A DNA stretch of 64,000 nucleotides from Erodium maritimum (lineage: Eukaryota > Streptophyta > Magnoliopsida > Geraniales > Geraniaceae): the NCBI GenBank assembly GCA_963921825.1, contig OY997592.1, positions 66,112,336 through 66,176,335 of the forward strand, given 5' to 3'. Position 1 is the stretch's first letter, and each line of letters opens with the position of its first letter. Shown here one piece after another: positions 11,987 to 23,840 of the stretch. Both the position numbers and the translations under genes were made by a program. The notes beneath the pieces are model-generated. The model made no database searches. It was not told the DNA's origin and saw only the letters and a list, made by a program, of their open reading frames with translations.

Positions 11987-13816
11987 TAAAGCCCAACAAT
12001 CAGGTGGGAACCTAATCTATCAAGTAAAGTGTATGTTGACAACTTTCTTTATACACGAACCCTAGCGCCGCACGGAGAATTTTGGTCATGGCCTATGCCA
12101 TGACCCTACTCCTTCTATTCATACTAGTAACGATGTCATTCCCTTATTATGGTCAGGTTTGGCCTTTCCGGTCTGTCGAGGCCTCGTAGCTCCTTAGTTC
12201 GGCCAGCTTCACCTCTTTACGGCTTACGTCGACCTCCACCTCCCATTGCCTGATCTGCCTCCATCCGGCTATTCCCGCTGCCTTGATGGCCAGATCTGCC
12301 GGTCATAGCCCGCACCCCCTTCGTTTTCATCCCTCGTCGATCAAACCGAGTCTAAGAGACTATAGCGAACCGAGTCTAAGAGACGATATCGAGCCTCCAG
12401 GACTGTTCCGAAGTCGATACCCACAAGTTATGACTTGGATTTATCGGGGTTTGGTTTTGGAAAAATTTTCTCAAGCCAACACCTGTACGAGCCGCTTGCA
12501 GAAGGTCTCGGAACAATACACTCAATGGATTTGGGACCTGAGTGGAGGGTCGGTAAGATGGGGTATTGTCCTACGATACCCAAGATCGGGTTACCCCGAC
12601 ATATCAAGACGAATCGACAATACGAAGACGGCCCACTACGAAAGTTATGAGCTTCTCTTTAGTTCCAGTGTTCAGTTGTATTGTGCGTTTCGTTATTTCA
12701 GGTTTTGGGTTTTTCCTGATTCTATTTTTAGGTTTTGGATTAGTTGGTGGTTTGACTTAAGGATAGGTTGGACTTCCCTTGTTTTGGGACGGTCGAACGT
12801 GGTCTCAACTTCTTTTTTGTCTGTGATGTCAAAGCAGATTATTTATACGAGTCCACGAACGTTGGGTACTTCGAAGGAGACTCAGATTATATTCGGGACC
12901 TTAAGACATCCATCCTCTTGTAACCGATTTAACAATATTACATCTTGACCTCATTTACCGTTTCAAAAAAAAACAATCATTATTCAGACAACAACAAAAA
13001 TCTTGGGTGCGAAGATGCAGCTCACAAAAGCAAACAAAAAGTAAAAGCATTCATAAATGAAAGCCTTTCAACGTTTTGAAATTGATATGACAGCGGCCCA
13101 TTAAGCTTATTCCAAATGCAGGCCCACTTAATATTGAGACCATCATGCAATGTGGAGCCATGACTTGAAAAGGCCCAATAACGAAGGCATGGGCCCATGT
13201 TTTCTCCACCTCATCGGTAATTGGAAAACTCTTCTGCAGAAACACAGACTAAAACAGTGTTAAAGCTTTGTCTTCACTGCCAAACACACAAAAGCTAAAA
13301 AGGTAGTAATCATTTCCCCTCAAAACATGGCAAAGAGTTAGATCAGCGGCTAAGGACACGACACGTGGTGCCATGTAGATGGAGAGGCGTTGATCACAGC
13401 GAGATTTCATTTGGATCACGAGCGATGTACTGTGCGGATCATATCCACATACATCGAGATACTGTGTAGATGAATAATTAACAATAAATAATCACCGATA
13501 TTAGAAAGAAAATTAATATAAAAATAAAAAAAATCTGACCTGCAGAATTGAAAGCTGACCGATGGGAGAGTAAATATGCTGTCAGGTTGGTAATCTATAA
13601 AAAGACCTGCAATTAGGCCGTTGACGCCATTTCCGTAATTCCTGACCACCTTATGCCCATTTCCGTAATTTCGCTCCCACAAGACTCCAAAAAAAAATGT
13701 TTCTGTTTTTTCCAGAACAAAAATGGCAGAAGATCAGCATCATCGTCATAGAAAGTCCCTACAGAAGCACGAACCCAAACCCGAACAGCTCTCTCTTCTC
13801 TGAAGCTTTCTCGGTA
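11987..13816. other. Intergenic repeat-like region ending in an A-rich tract
   Basis: Between 12040 and 12975 base composition shifts to GC-richer DNA with a 221-codon frame (12283-12948) that resembles no family I know. It ends ACCGTTTC followed by nine A residues at about 12965-12974, like the 3' end of a retroposon. 13000-13816 shows no gene; the last 200 bp is the promoter and leader of the next gene. Confidence 0.45.
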
Positions 13817-16800
13817 ATGGCGGAAGAACTCGAACCGGGGCTATTCCAGCGGAGGTATTTGGAAGAAGATGTGGAGGAGGAGGTGAAGAAGCTGTTTTGC
13901 TCGTTTCTGGGTTTCAGCTTCTCGGTGTTTTTGGCTATGCTTCCCAGAGACGCTCTCTCCCTGGTGCCGAAGCTGCGGAGCCAGAATAGGGACCTGTCGC
14001 TCAGGATTTACGAGGCGGAGGAGCAGCTCCGGCAGATGAAATCGATAAGGAAGGAGGACTCGAAGGCGAACACGAGGGTGGTGGAGATCTTCGCGAGCCA
14101 CCGGAACGCGTGGCAGGCGGAGGAGAAGCGGCTGCTGCGCCAGATCGACGCCGCTCACGAGGAGCTCGCGCATTTGAAGGCGAGGATCGAGGAGTTCGAA
14201 AAATTCGAAGCGGAAGCGAAGGATAGGATGGAGGAGCTGGAAAGGGGTATTGGGGAGAGAGACGAGATGATTGGTTTCATGTCGAGGAGGGATGAGTGCG
14301 GCGGAGAGGACGGCGGCCGAGGGGAGGAGTTGGGTGGGTGTGAGAGCAGCGAGTACTCAGGTGGGGTCGAGAGCGGAGATTGGAGCAGAAATGTGCAGCA
14401 CCAGTATGAGCTCGGCAATGGGTTTAGCTCTGATTTTATGGCTTCGGCCCCCAAATGCTGGAAGCCGGCGGAGAAAGCGAATTTGTGGCAGGTTCGTGCT
14501 ATTTTCCTTCCTTTTCCTTATAGTGCTCTGTTTGGTTTCCGGGAAAATGTGGTGGGGGGAGAGTTGGGTTTGGGTTTTTGGTTGATGCAGCTTTGGCTTT
14601 CTTTTTGTCTTCACAAAGCAACTTTACTCAATTAATTAGCTTTGTGGATTAGCTCTGTTTACTATTACTAGGTTCAAAACTAGTTCAGCCATTATTTGGG
14701 GAAAATCAGATGAAAGAAAATAGTTCAGAATGTGATTGGTTTGGGTATTTCTATCCATCTCTTTGCTTCTTTTTTGTGTACTACTGTTGAATGAGACTGT
14801 CATTGGTATATGGAGATTCTGCATGAGACAATTAGAGTTGGATATTTCATAAACATTTAAGAATTTGAACATCAGTAGCAAAGAATTTATGAGTTCTGGA
14901 ACATGGGGCTTATTAATTATCCAAGGGTCATGCAAGAATCTCTATCCTGTTCATGATTTGAACCTCATACTCAGTTAGAAGAATCTTAGGATGAATAAGT
15001 TAGGAAAATAATCGAGGAAAGGGACTACAAGAATCTTCCAACTTTGTGTGTGAAATCAAGGAGGGTTGTTTGCTTTGAAGTTGAATCAAGGAGTTCGTTA
15101 ACCTTATCTAAGTGCTTACAGCACACTCTTTGTTGTGAAGTGTCATATAGTGCCATGATATCTCTTTATCATCATTTGTCTTTCTTCCTCGGTACTTGTC
15201 TGTATTCATAAATTAGAAGATGACTTGACTCAATTGGAATCAGTTGGTCGTTGCTCGCCTTTCGGTTGCGTCACTTGATTGGACCACTCTTATCCATGGC
15301 ATGATGATTTAGGACACAGTCTTCACATGTGCATTAATATCAACACTGAGGATATGAACGAAGTATATAGCGTGATATTAATACCTACTTAAGCTAGACC
15401 TTACCAATCACTCTCATTTGAAGTATAATTGATTGAGTATTGTTTTCCAATTTTGAAGCAAACCATATTCTTGGTAATATGTCAGCCAATTGTCGTTTTC
15501 ACGCCACTGACAAACCTGAAACCAGGTCCATGCACACACTTAATAGTCTATTAATTGTTCCTTTGGCAAAGTAAAATCGATCTGAACATCAGCTGACTTG
15601 GATAGGCAACCTCCAGGCTGTTATAATGTAGGATCTGGTTGATTTATTGTGAAGTCCTCCTTCTGAACTGATTTACCATCATGAAAAATGCAAATGTTTC
15701 TCTCCTATTAATTTTCCCCGTCCTTAGAATTTTGTCCTTTCCTTTTCTCTTATCCTCTTTGGAGTTTGTGAAATATGGTGTTGACTCGTGACATACTAAA
15801 TGCATTTCCATGCACCCACATGTCCACATACTATTTTTGCTCGCCTTTGGAACTTCTCTCCTGAGGAGTAGACCATTATGATCAGTTTGTGAAATCAGTT
15901 TACCAAATGATTATGGTATCACTTTGTGATCTGGCATGAACAATCTGTATGGTAAATTGACTTTGAATAATAGACAATTTCTATAAGTACTTCATTACCA
16001 TAGATTTACATGCTTCTAATGTTCCATAGGTTCAATTATTTTGCAGGATGTACATTGTGAATCCCTTGAATCATTGTATCACACGAAACCATTTGTAGCA
16101 AGGTAAATTTTAATAATATGAGAGTAATTATTATCTTTGCATGCCCTACTGTCACCCTGTATCTAATCACAAGACAACATATGATTATTTTTTCAGAAGG
16201 GAGACCCCTTGGAAGGTTGATGATTCAACAGGAATTTCTTCTAAACTAAAATTCCTTGAACAGGAGCTCCTGAATTTGGAAAAAATTGGTGGGACTGATC
16301 TATCAAAGGTGCCATCATTAATGAGGAAGCAAGCGAAACGATATCAAGCTCTTTCAGAGAAGATCGATGATCTATGTAGAAGAATGGTAATGCCTATTGT
16401 CCGTTGCTTTTGTGGTATTAATTTTTATCTTCTATCTTCACCCAACATTAGATGATTCATTACATATACAAGGTTAAAAGATAGAACCTACGCAGTTTGC
16501 TCTATAAACATGTTATTTAGTTTTGTTTTACCAAGCATAAACCTACTGTGGGGTGGTCTTAACTTTTCATCATGTATAAGGGATAAATGCAGATAGGTAT
16601 GGGGAACTATATGCCTTTAGCATTTAACAATCCCCAACTTTAAACATTTTAAAATTTTCAAAGAATTAAATATAGCTCTTTTTTATAAAGAAAATGATGA
16701 AAATGCCCTTGACCATAATCTCAGAAAAGGCTTCATAACTACCAAAAACATTATGATTAGACGTAGAAAACGGTTGAGTAGATGTAAGAAGACTTCTTTA

Positions 16801-17312
16801 AAGATAAAAATGTTAAAGAGACGGAAAAATATGATATTTATTTTGGATTATGGTCAAGGGAATTTTCGGCAAAAAAGAGTAGCGTGTAATTTTTTGAAAG
16901 TTTAGGCAGATACATTATGCTATAATTTTTTCATAATCCTTTTCCGTGAATTTGACAGCAAGCTAGCGGTCCCTCTGAAACCACCATCAATCCAGAGTTC
17001 CAAACTCAAAGACAAACCGAGTTTTTGCTGGAAGCATTTCGACTCCAGCAACGTGCAGCTGAAACCAGAGAGAAACTGGTGGTGGTCCAAACTGAGATTG
17101 GAAAAAACTATTGTGTTGATGAGCTGATGAGCCAGACCAAACTGACCACCAGAAGATCTTTAGATGCCATCAGAAACAACTTGAGGGAAATCCAGAGAAA
17201 CTTGGAGATTTGGTTAGCCAGAATCGTAGGAGATCTTGAAGGGATACTTGCCAGAGAAGGTGCTTCTTGTGTAAGGGAATATTACATGTCTAGATATCCT
17301 TTTGTTCAATAA
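13817..17312 (+). CDS. Plant coiled-coil protein (cytomatrix protein-related), function unknown
   Basis: Four coding exons, 13817-14491, 16047-16102, 16197-16386 and 16959-17312, give a 424-residue protein; every junction is GT-AG and in phase. ATG 13817 (MAEELEPGLFQRRYLEEDVEE) is preferred over an upstream in-frame ATG at 13697 because homologous plant proteins, as I remember them, start there. A short hydrophobic stretch (LFCSFLGFSFSVFLAML, residues ~26-42) is followed by a long charged coiled coil (about 55-150), an acidic Gly/Ser-rich linker, and further coiled coils in the last exons. It resembles Arabidopsis proteins annotated only as cytomatrix protein-related. No catalytic motif is visible. 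Intron 1 is about 1.55 kb. Confidence 0.82.
16590..16920. repeat. Candidate foldback MITE in intron 3 of the coiled-coil gene
   Basis: Arms CCCTTGACCATAATC (about 16708) and GGATTATGGTCAAGGG (about 16844) are complementary. Complementarity continues loosely outward through TTTTCAAAGAATTAAAT and AATTTTTTGAAAG. No target duplication was identified, so the ends are approximate. Confidence 0.45.
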
Positions 17313-18131
17313 AAACAACTTGTTTGTTTCCGAAAAATGTTTGATCTAACAGAAACTGATTGTTCTTTTTGTACCTACGCTGATTCGAGAAATGTAAAGT
17401 GTTTGGTGAACACCCCATGGAAATGAAATCATGGTAACTTCCAAGCCTGCTTTCAGAAGTATAGCTGTTGCATAACCAGAAAAATGCTAATCCACCAAGT
17501 ATGACAATGGAATGTTTTGCTCACATTCAGTACACAAAATTATCTATGTAGTTAAATTTCAATATTTAAATTACACTATTCTGTTTACTACAGGGTAATG
17601 AATAAATTTGGATTAGGAGCAATTAAACTCTCTCTACTGACTGTGCCTTTTGTATAGGGTTCTCTGTACAGTCAATAAAGATCCTCACCAAGATCTCTTG
17701 GCACCATAAGATCCTTATGATGAAAGCTACAACACAAAGAGCATTGTACATTTACTCTGTGCCTGGTTCATTAAGGTAAACTGTAACTGCCATTTATGGC
17801 TCTAACTTGAATTCTGACACAGACCCACATGCTTTTGCAATAAAATGGTAACACAATTTTTCTCTACTATATTTCCACATGTGATACACTCCAATGAAAT
17901 AGTGCTCATATTGCATATGGGCCAAACGTGTTAAAGGCCGAGGTGTCGGCCTCAAAGACCTTGTAGGTGGACCATTGACACAAACAAGTCAGACCTGATA
18001 TTAAGCCAGTTCTAATACTATGGTAAAGTCTTCTCCAACTAAAATTTCCAAGCTGATCAATGAATGCCTCTGATTATCCAGTTGTTACTTTATCTATATA
18101 TTTTCAATGTACGGCGCACACTTCAACATCT
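17313..18131. other. 3' flank and spacer, no gene seen
   Basis: Contains the 3'UTR of the coiled-coil gene. No open frame with recognisable similarity and no clear repeat was found. Confidence 0.5.
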
Positions 18132-18140
18132 TAATCAAAA

Positions 18141-18641
18141 GGGTTAATTTCATCTCACTATCTTACAAATTCTTAATTTTCATCTTACTGCCCTAACTAT
18201 TTTTTATGACACCTCACTACCCTAAAATGCATTTTTTTTCATTTTCATACCCGCCGTCAATATTCCATTAATTTTTGGACGGAAAATGATCATGTGACCC
18301 TACGTTTTCTAAAAAATACCTAAACTACCCTTTACCTCCCTCTCTTACCCACCTCATTTTCATTTAAACCCTAAACAATCCTTTTCTGATGTCGGGTTGT
18401 TTAGGGTTTTAACGAAAATGAAGTGGGTAAGAGAGGTAAAGGGATGTTTAGGTATTTTTAGAAAAAGTAGGGTCATGTGTTCCACACATGATCATTTTCC
18501 GTCCAAAAATGGATGGAAAATTGACGGCGGGTATGAAAGTGAAAAAAAATTACACTTTAGGGTAATGAGGTGCCACAAAAAATAGATAGTGTGCTGAGAT
18601 GAAAATCAAATTTTTTTACAGTAGTGAGATGAAATTTACCC
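18141..18641. mobile_element. MULE-type foldback MITE with perfect 9-bp target duplication
   Basis: A 501-bp element made almost entirely of two inverted arms of about 240 bp. It begins GGGTTAATTTCATCTCAC and ends GTGAGATGAAATTTACCC. TAATCAAAA flanks both sides (18132-18140 and 18642-18650), a perfect 9-bp target duplication as made by Mutator-like transposases. No coding capacity. The transcript would form one long hairpin. Confidence 0.88.
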
Positions 18642-18650
18642 TAATCAAAA

Positions 18651-19040
18651 CTATGCCGTTTTTGACTTGGAATGCAAGGTAAAAAAGGGATTGTTAGGAA
18701 GGGCAATTTGTAAAACAACCTTCACTTTGAAAATCTTAGTAAAACTAGCCTTCCTTTAATGAATCTCCAGTTTTACCCTTAATGAAAAATACCCGATCAG
18801 GTGGGCCTAACCCGATCAGGATTTCATTAAGGATAAAAATGTAATTTTGCAAAATAAAAAATGAGCATCAACAAAATCTGATTAATTTTGAAAACACAGC
18901 AACATAATACTACTTTATCTCACTGCATGATTAACCAACTACATCCCCAGAACAACTTACAAATTGAAAAGCAAGCAACAAGACCCACAAAGTCTATTTA
19001 TTCTCAAGACAAAACCAAACACTAAGTGGAATGGCCATAA
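18651..19040. other. Spacer downstream of EC1
   Basis: No gene. Part near 19000 is the 3'UTR of the EC1 gene. CCCGATCAGG occurs twice within about 30 bp near 18800 but I cannot assign it. Confidence 0.45.
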
Positions 19041-19415
19041 CTAGTAGCTATCGTTAATAGGAGGCAGAGCAGAGAGACCCTCGAGAGGAGGCAGAGCAAT
19101 GGACGAAGAGTCGCAGTAGCCTCGAAGAATGTCAGTTTCCTCAGGAGTGAACCCAAGTGAAGCGAGCATGGCGGGCCAACATTGGCGCGTGATGATCTCA
19201 ATGGCTCGGCAGCAATCGGGCCCAATATCGGTCTCTCCGTTGAGGAAGAACATTACGATCTCGCCTGAGCACGACTTCAGCTCCACCAGCGCGGCCCAGC
19301 ACTCCGGCGAGCCCGCTCCAGCTAACTGCTCGAGCCTTGCGGGCCTTGCTGCGGATACGGGTTCGTTGAGCAGTGTGAGTGCCAAGAAGAGAAGGATCGT
19401 GGTTTTGAGAGCCAT
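19041..19415 (-). CDS. EC1: Egg cell-secreted protein 1-like (EC1, prolamin-like domain)
   Basis: Intronless 124-residue protein. Residues 1-22 form a signal peptide (MALKTTILLFLALTLLNEPVSA). Six cysteines are arranged as in EC1: ECW, KSCSGE, DCC, QCW and GYC. The block FFLNGETDIGPDCCRAI matches the EC1 signature. EC1 proteins are stored in egg-cell vesicles and released on sperm arrival, which prepares sperm to fuse (Arabidopsis). Length and single-exon structure fit the family. A TATA box lies about 70 bp upstream. Other prolamin-like secreted peptides are the alternative, but the FFLNGET block favours EC1. Confidence 0.92.
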   Translation of the reverse strand: MALKTTILLFLALTLLNEPVSAARPARLEQLAGAGSPECWAALVELKSCSGEIVMFFLNGETDIGPDCCRAIEIITRQCWPAMLASLGFTPEETDILRGYCDSSSIALPPLEGLSALPPINDSY

Positions 19416-19480
19416 GTTGGTTTCTGTGAGTTTGTTTTGGTGACTTGTTGTGATGATGTGATGAGACGAGGTAGAGGTGG

Positions 19481-19489
19481 TTTATATAG
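19481..19489 (-). promoter_or_regulatory. TATA box of the EC1 gene
   Basis: On the minus strand TCTATATAAA lies about 66-75 bp upstream of the EC1 ATG, a plausible distance with a short leader. Confidence 0.7.
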
Positions 19490-19537
19490 AGAGGTAGCAT
19501 TGAGGAGGGAGAGGAGAAGACTGGTTGTGTTGTGCAT

Positions 19538-20053
19538 TGTGGAAGATGAAGATCAATGGCCGATACTTTAGTGGCTTAGTAATTAAGAAGGAGAAGTATT
19601 GAAGATGATGAGCTTTTATTTTAAATGCCAAATCATTGATTGGTCGTGACTATATCTCTGTATGGTGCCAAGAAAATGAAATGACTTTTGGCAAGGTAGA
19701 CTGTTATAAAATATTGCAACATTAGTATGTTTGATTACGTCGGCGAAACAGAGTTATTTTTTTGTCATTCACAACATTTTTTTTCTTAAAACAAAATAGA
19801 ACATTAATAAAAATTATCCCAAGTTAGCACAAATGAAAAAAAAGAAAATAGCCAACAAGGAAAATCTTGGTCTTTGAGCTTAAGTTTCGCAATGGAACAT
19901 TTGTCTCTGTCTGGAACCACGTGAAAATATCGATATAAACATGGTATGTTAACGTTTGAACGATGAATGCACCAAGCAACTTGAAGTCAACTTTTGTCGT
20001 CTTATCTTGCGTGCGTAGGAATATTTTGACTAGAGTCCATTTTAATGGATTCT
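19538..20053. other. EC1 upstream spacer
   Basis: AT-rich and without a recognisable gene. It would contain the distal promoter of EC1. Confidence 0.45.
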
Positions 20054-20056
20054 TTA

Positions 20057-20411
20057 GAGCATATGTAATAGTCGGCGCGGAGTCGTTATTTGGTGTCGTT
20101 GTAGTCCCTGCAACGCCTTGTCGACGCACGCGTCGTCTGAGATCCGATCGTCACAGCTTGTCGCTTCAGGAACCTACAACGATGGCACGCATCGTTTCAG
20201 CCCCAACGACTAATCGACGGGCCAACGATGAAGCGACACATGGCAGCGGCAGATTTAAAATGTGCTCCTACAACTAGCTCCTGCAATTAGCTATTTGTTA
20301 CCATTGTAGAGCTAGTGGTATGAGGTAGTTGTTTTAAAGAGAGAGAAACTCAAAATGTGCTCCTACAACCACCCTATCCCACTACGTAGGCTAATACTCT
20401 TGGAGATGCTC
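20057..20411. mobile_element. PIF/Harbinger-like MITE
   Basis: A 355-bp element starting GAGCATATG and ending GAGATGCTC, flanked by TTA on both sides (20054-20056 and 20412-20414). The termini match the GAGCATG-type ends of the element at 9748-11983. ATGTGCTCCTACAAC occurs twice inside. Confidence 0.65.
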
Positions 20412-20414
20412 TTA

Positions 20415-21240
20415 GGATGAAGTGCACTACAGATTTAAGGACATGAGTGTGAAAAGAGTTGTTGATCCATGACATGGGCGATGCCTACTATGTGAGAGGT
20501 TTTCGGATCCAATATCACTGAAGTAGAATTAGGTGAAGAGTTCAACCGACCACTTGTTGTCCTTGAAAGCATCATGGGAAGAGGCGGGGTGTTTTCAATC
20601 CCTCACCCTCCGCGTCCTAGGCCACCTTTGTCTGGGAAACTTTGGGTCATGTGCTTTAGGGACCGACTGTTTCCCCTAAAGAATAGAGTCTTTTTGGGTA
20701 TTTGTCTCGCTTGTCATTTCCTCCCATCTTCTCACTTATCATTAAGGGCTTTCTCTAAAATGAATCACAATCAGGCATGTCTATCTTCCCTTACTGTGAG
20801 AGGAGATGTCATACAAGGTGATATTTTTGGGTCCCTTATTGTGGTGATGGAAAAAGTTGTACATTGTTGCTCTTGAAGTTTGGTACCCCCTCTTAGAAAA
20901 AGGGAGTTGACCTACGTGCTCGAGGTTAAACGTTGAAAAGAGGACTTCTCTCGATATTTATGTGTTGTCATCTTGAGTTTGCGACGGGGAGATGGGTCGG
21001 TCCCGACGGGGGAGCTACGTCCTTAGTGGTTTGGCCATGTAGGGGTAAGATGGAAGCGTTTGGGGGGACTAATTGGGGTGTGGTCCCTCCTTAGCTAACG
21101 TTAGCCTCATGCATGCTAGTGTCCTTCCGTGGTAATCAACTCTTCAATAACAGCTCTGCATAAACAAAGGCCCTAAATTGATGTTCCTCTTGTTCCACCT
21201 CATCCAGAATCGTCGTGCAGTCGTAGACCACGTTCCCCAG
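20415..21240. other. Spacer without recognisable gene
   Basis: Moderate GC with scattered short frames, none with a known motif. It may be a decayed retroelement; I see no termini. Confidence 0.4.
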
Positions 21241-22860
21241 TCAACCACACTTGAAACAATGGACCCATAACCCAGTCCACCGATGGGTTATGGGTGTCCA
21301 AAATGGACCCATAACCCAGTCCACCGATCAACCCGGCCCTAGTGGATTTGTCCTCATGGGTTACGGGGACGGGTCCGGGTTTAACAATACCAAAGCCGGA
21401 GTGAGCGGTCTGGGTAGCGGATTCGTGACATGGTTTCCTACATAACCCAGACCACCCGGATATGATAGAAGTTCAAGGCCTAAGGTCACATTTTTACAAT
21501 TTTAATTACTTTTGCATATGAAAATGAAGATTGATTGCTTGAGATTTTGAGGATGATTACCTATTTTGTAATACAACATGTCGTAGTTTTGTGTTGAACT
21601 CATCTTTTGTAATCGTAATCTGTTTTGGGTCAACTTGAACTCCCTATTTGACGTTTGTAATCCTTGAACCTTTGATAAAGTTTAAACAGTGTATGAAGTT
21701 TTTCCATCATTAAGAAGTGACCAAATTGAGAGCTTCTAAGCACTGGTTAATGACTTTATAATGATTTTTTATAATGAAAAAAATATTTGAAAGTATATGT
21801 ACTACTACTTACGGTTAATGTTATCAATTGTTACCAAATTTGGATGGGTTGGTCCAACCTGGAGAACCGGCCCATAATTCGGACGGGTGGGTTCAAAGAT
21901 CCTTTTTTGGGCCCGGGGCCGGGAGTGGGTTAAATTTTTTGAACCCGGTCACTCCGGGTCGGTTCAAAATTTTGGTCACGGGGCCGGGGCCCGGCCCATG
22001 GACACCCTACGATGGGTACCCGACGTACCCTGCCCGATCGGGTATGGTATTGACCAGGTATTTTTTTAACCGGGTAGGGTATTACCCCTTGACCAGGTAC
22101 ATTGACTGGGTACGGGTATGGTTCGGGTTTGGCCTTACCCGCCCCGAACCCTACCCGATCTTATATGTATATATAAATAAATAAGTTCACAATTATAAAC
22201 CTAATAATAAACCAATTACAATTAAAAAGTTGTACGATCATAATTCATAAGTCCATAATACCATACAATTCATTTAGGTTTATTGATAATCGAAAAGAAA
22301 AACTTGAAAATGATTACTTTTTCTTGGTTGCTACTTGATTTTAGGATTGTTGTATGTTGAGACTTGAGATGTGAATTTTTTTTCTTAAGTTTCATATTTT
22401 TGGCTATTTAAATTTAAAAGGAATGGTTACTTAGTTCCATTTTTTTTGGTATTATAATCTACATATCATATGAACAAATAGGGTAGGGTAATACCCGACC
22501 CAAACAGGTAGAGATCGGGTAGGGTATTGACCGGGTATGGGTAGGATACGGGTAATGGGTATGAAAATTAGGTAGGGTACGGTATCACAAAACCCGATCC
22601 ATACCCTACCCATTGCCATCCCTATTCGACGTTGTATGGGTATACCAGTATCCAGTCTTAAATCCCCGTGAGACGATACATGTTAAACCCACAGAGCGAG
22701 AACTAGGGGTGGGCATCGGTCGGGCCCCGTCAATATTTCTATTTTCTAGTAACCAGAACGAAAGGGCCGGTTATTCAAAATCCATAATCGACACCGACAC
22801 TGGTTTCCGATGACAACTTGAAAACCGACCATTACGATGACAGTCGGTTACGATTTTAAC
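21241..22860. repeat. Cluster of GC-rich hAT-MITE-like remnants (GGGTA / ACCCA repeats)
   Basis: Several blocks rich in GGGTA/TACCC and GGGTCCGGG. Examples are a 22-bp unit repeated at about 21265 and 21309, a GGCCCATGGACACCCTA end at about 21995-22011, a CCCATTGCCATCCCTA end at about 22608-22624, and a start AGGGGTGGGCATCGG at about 22706. These ends resemble non-autonomous hAT elements of plants. Boundaries are mixed by nesting and no 8-bp duplications could be paired. Confidence 0.5.
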
Positions 22861-23517
22861 CTGCCCACTAAGTCCATTGGTTTTTTTTTATTGGGCCTTC
22901 ACTTTTAGTACAATTACAAACAATAATGGCATTTTTTAAAGTTCAACTCTAAAAATTTTAAAGCTCAATTAGACTATACATTCTATACTTTTTACAAACC
23001 ATATATCACAAAATTTACATTTCATACAACAAAATACGCAGAAAGAGATTTTACAATATAAAACTAGAATATTTTTATTATAAAATTGAAGACAGTAAAA
23101 AAAACTAACAATGCCATGCATATCAGAGCATGTACATCGTGGGATCAGGGGTTCGTAATCATGTGCTGACTAGGATGAATTGTGATGCGAACCCCTAATT
23201 TTAAAAGAGCATCATATTGTGAGGATCATGTATGGGGTCTGGGGTTCATATGAGTGATGAGTGGATGATGATTGAATAATTAATTATGCTTTTGACCGTT
23301 GGGGGGACAAGTGTCATGCGGGCAATGGCCGGGCGCGACTCGCGCGGACCACGCACCGCGACTCACGCGGATGCGGTGCGGGTTTTGGTGATAGCGAGTG
23401 GTGTCCGGAGTTCCGGCCGTAGTGGACTCCATCAAGCTTGCCTCGTCTGGTGGTTGGTGTCAGATCAGTTCGGGCTGAAGTGGGCTCATGCTCCGTATAA
23501 TTACCAGCCTTCCCTTT
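22861..23517. other. AT-rich spacer and a PIF-like terminus
   Basis: GAGCATGTACATCGTGGG at 23126 matches PIF/Harbinger ends elsewhere in the window, and a GC-rich block follows at 23300-23400. No matching right end was found, so this may be a truncated MITE. Confidence 0.4.
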
Positions 23518-23840
23518 TGGGTCCTCGTTTGGTGTTGGCCAGCGAGAGGTTACGGTCGCAATTTCGGACCGCTCAGCTCGAGTTCCAACCTCGGATCCTG
23601 ATGTCTTTGTGTCGCTGCATGCTTGGAGTCAAAGCTAGTTCTGTACGGCCTTTGGTGTGGCGTTACGCTTCTCTATAGGCATTGGTGACAGTTCTGTCCG
23701 GATAGGTGTTGACTCGTGCTCGGTATCATTAAAGGCCTTCTCCTATGGGTCCTCTCTTGGTGTTGGTCGACGAAGGGCTACCGGTCTCGGTTTCGGAACG
23801 CTTAGCTCGATCTCCAGCTTCGGATCCTCGAAACGTGTCT
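23518..23840 (+). repeat. Two diverged direct repeats of unknown origin
   Basis: The unit starting TGGGTCCTC(G/T) at 23518 recurs at 23744. Shared blocks in order include TTGGTGTTGG, AATTTCGGAC/GTTTCGGAAC, GCT(C/T)AGCTCGA and TCGGATCCT. Spacing is about 226 bp. No conserved protein frame is evident. Confidence 0.55.

Noticed and set aside
13697..13816. 40-residue N-terminal extension of the coiled-coil gene
   Set aside because: It is in frame, but family proteins begin near MAEELE and the extension looks like leader sequence.
14155..14454. Minus-strand Ser/Pro-rich frame
   Set aside because: It is antisense to coding exon 1 of the coiled-coil gene.
21241..22620. CRISPR-like or satellite array from repeated GGGTA blocks
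   Set aside because: Spacing is irregular, units are degenerate, and the ends look like nested hAT MITEs; a plant nuclear genome has no CRISPR arrays.
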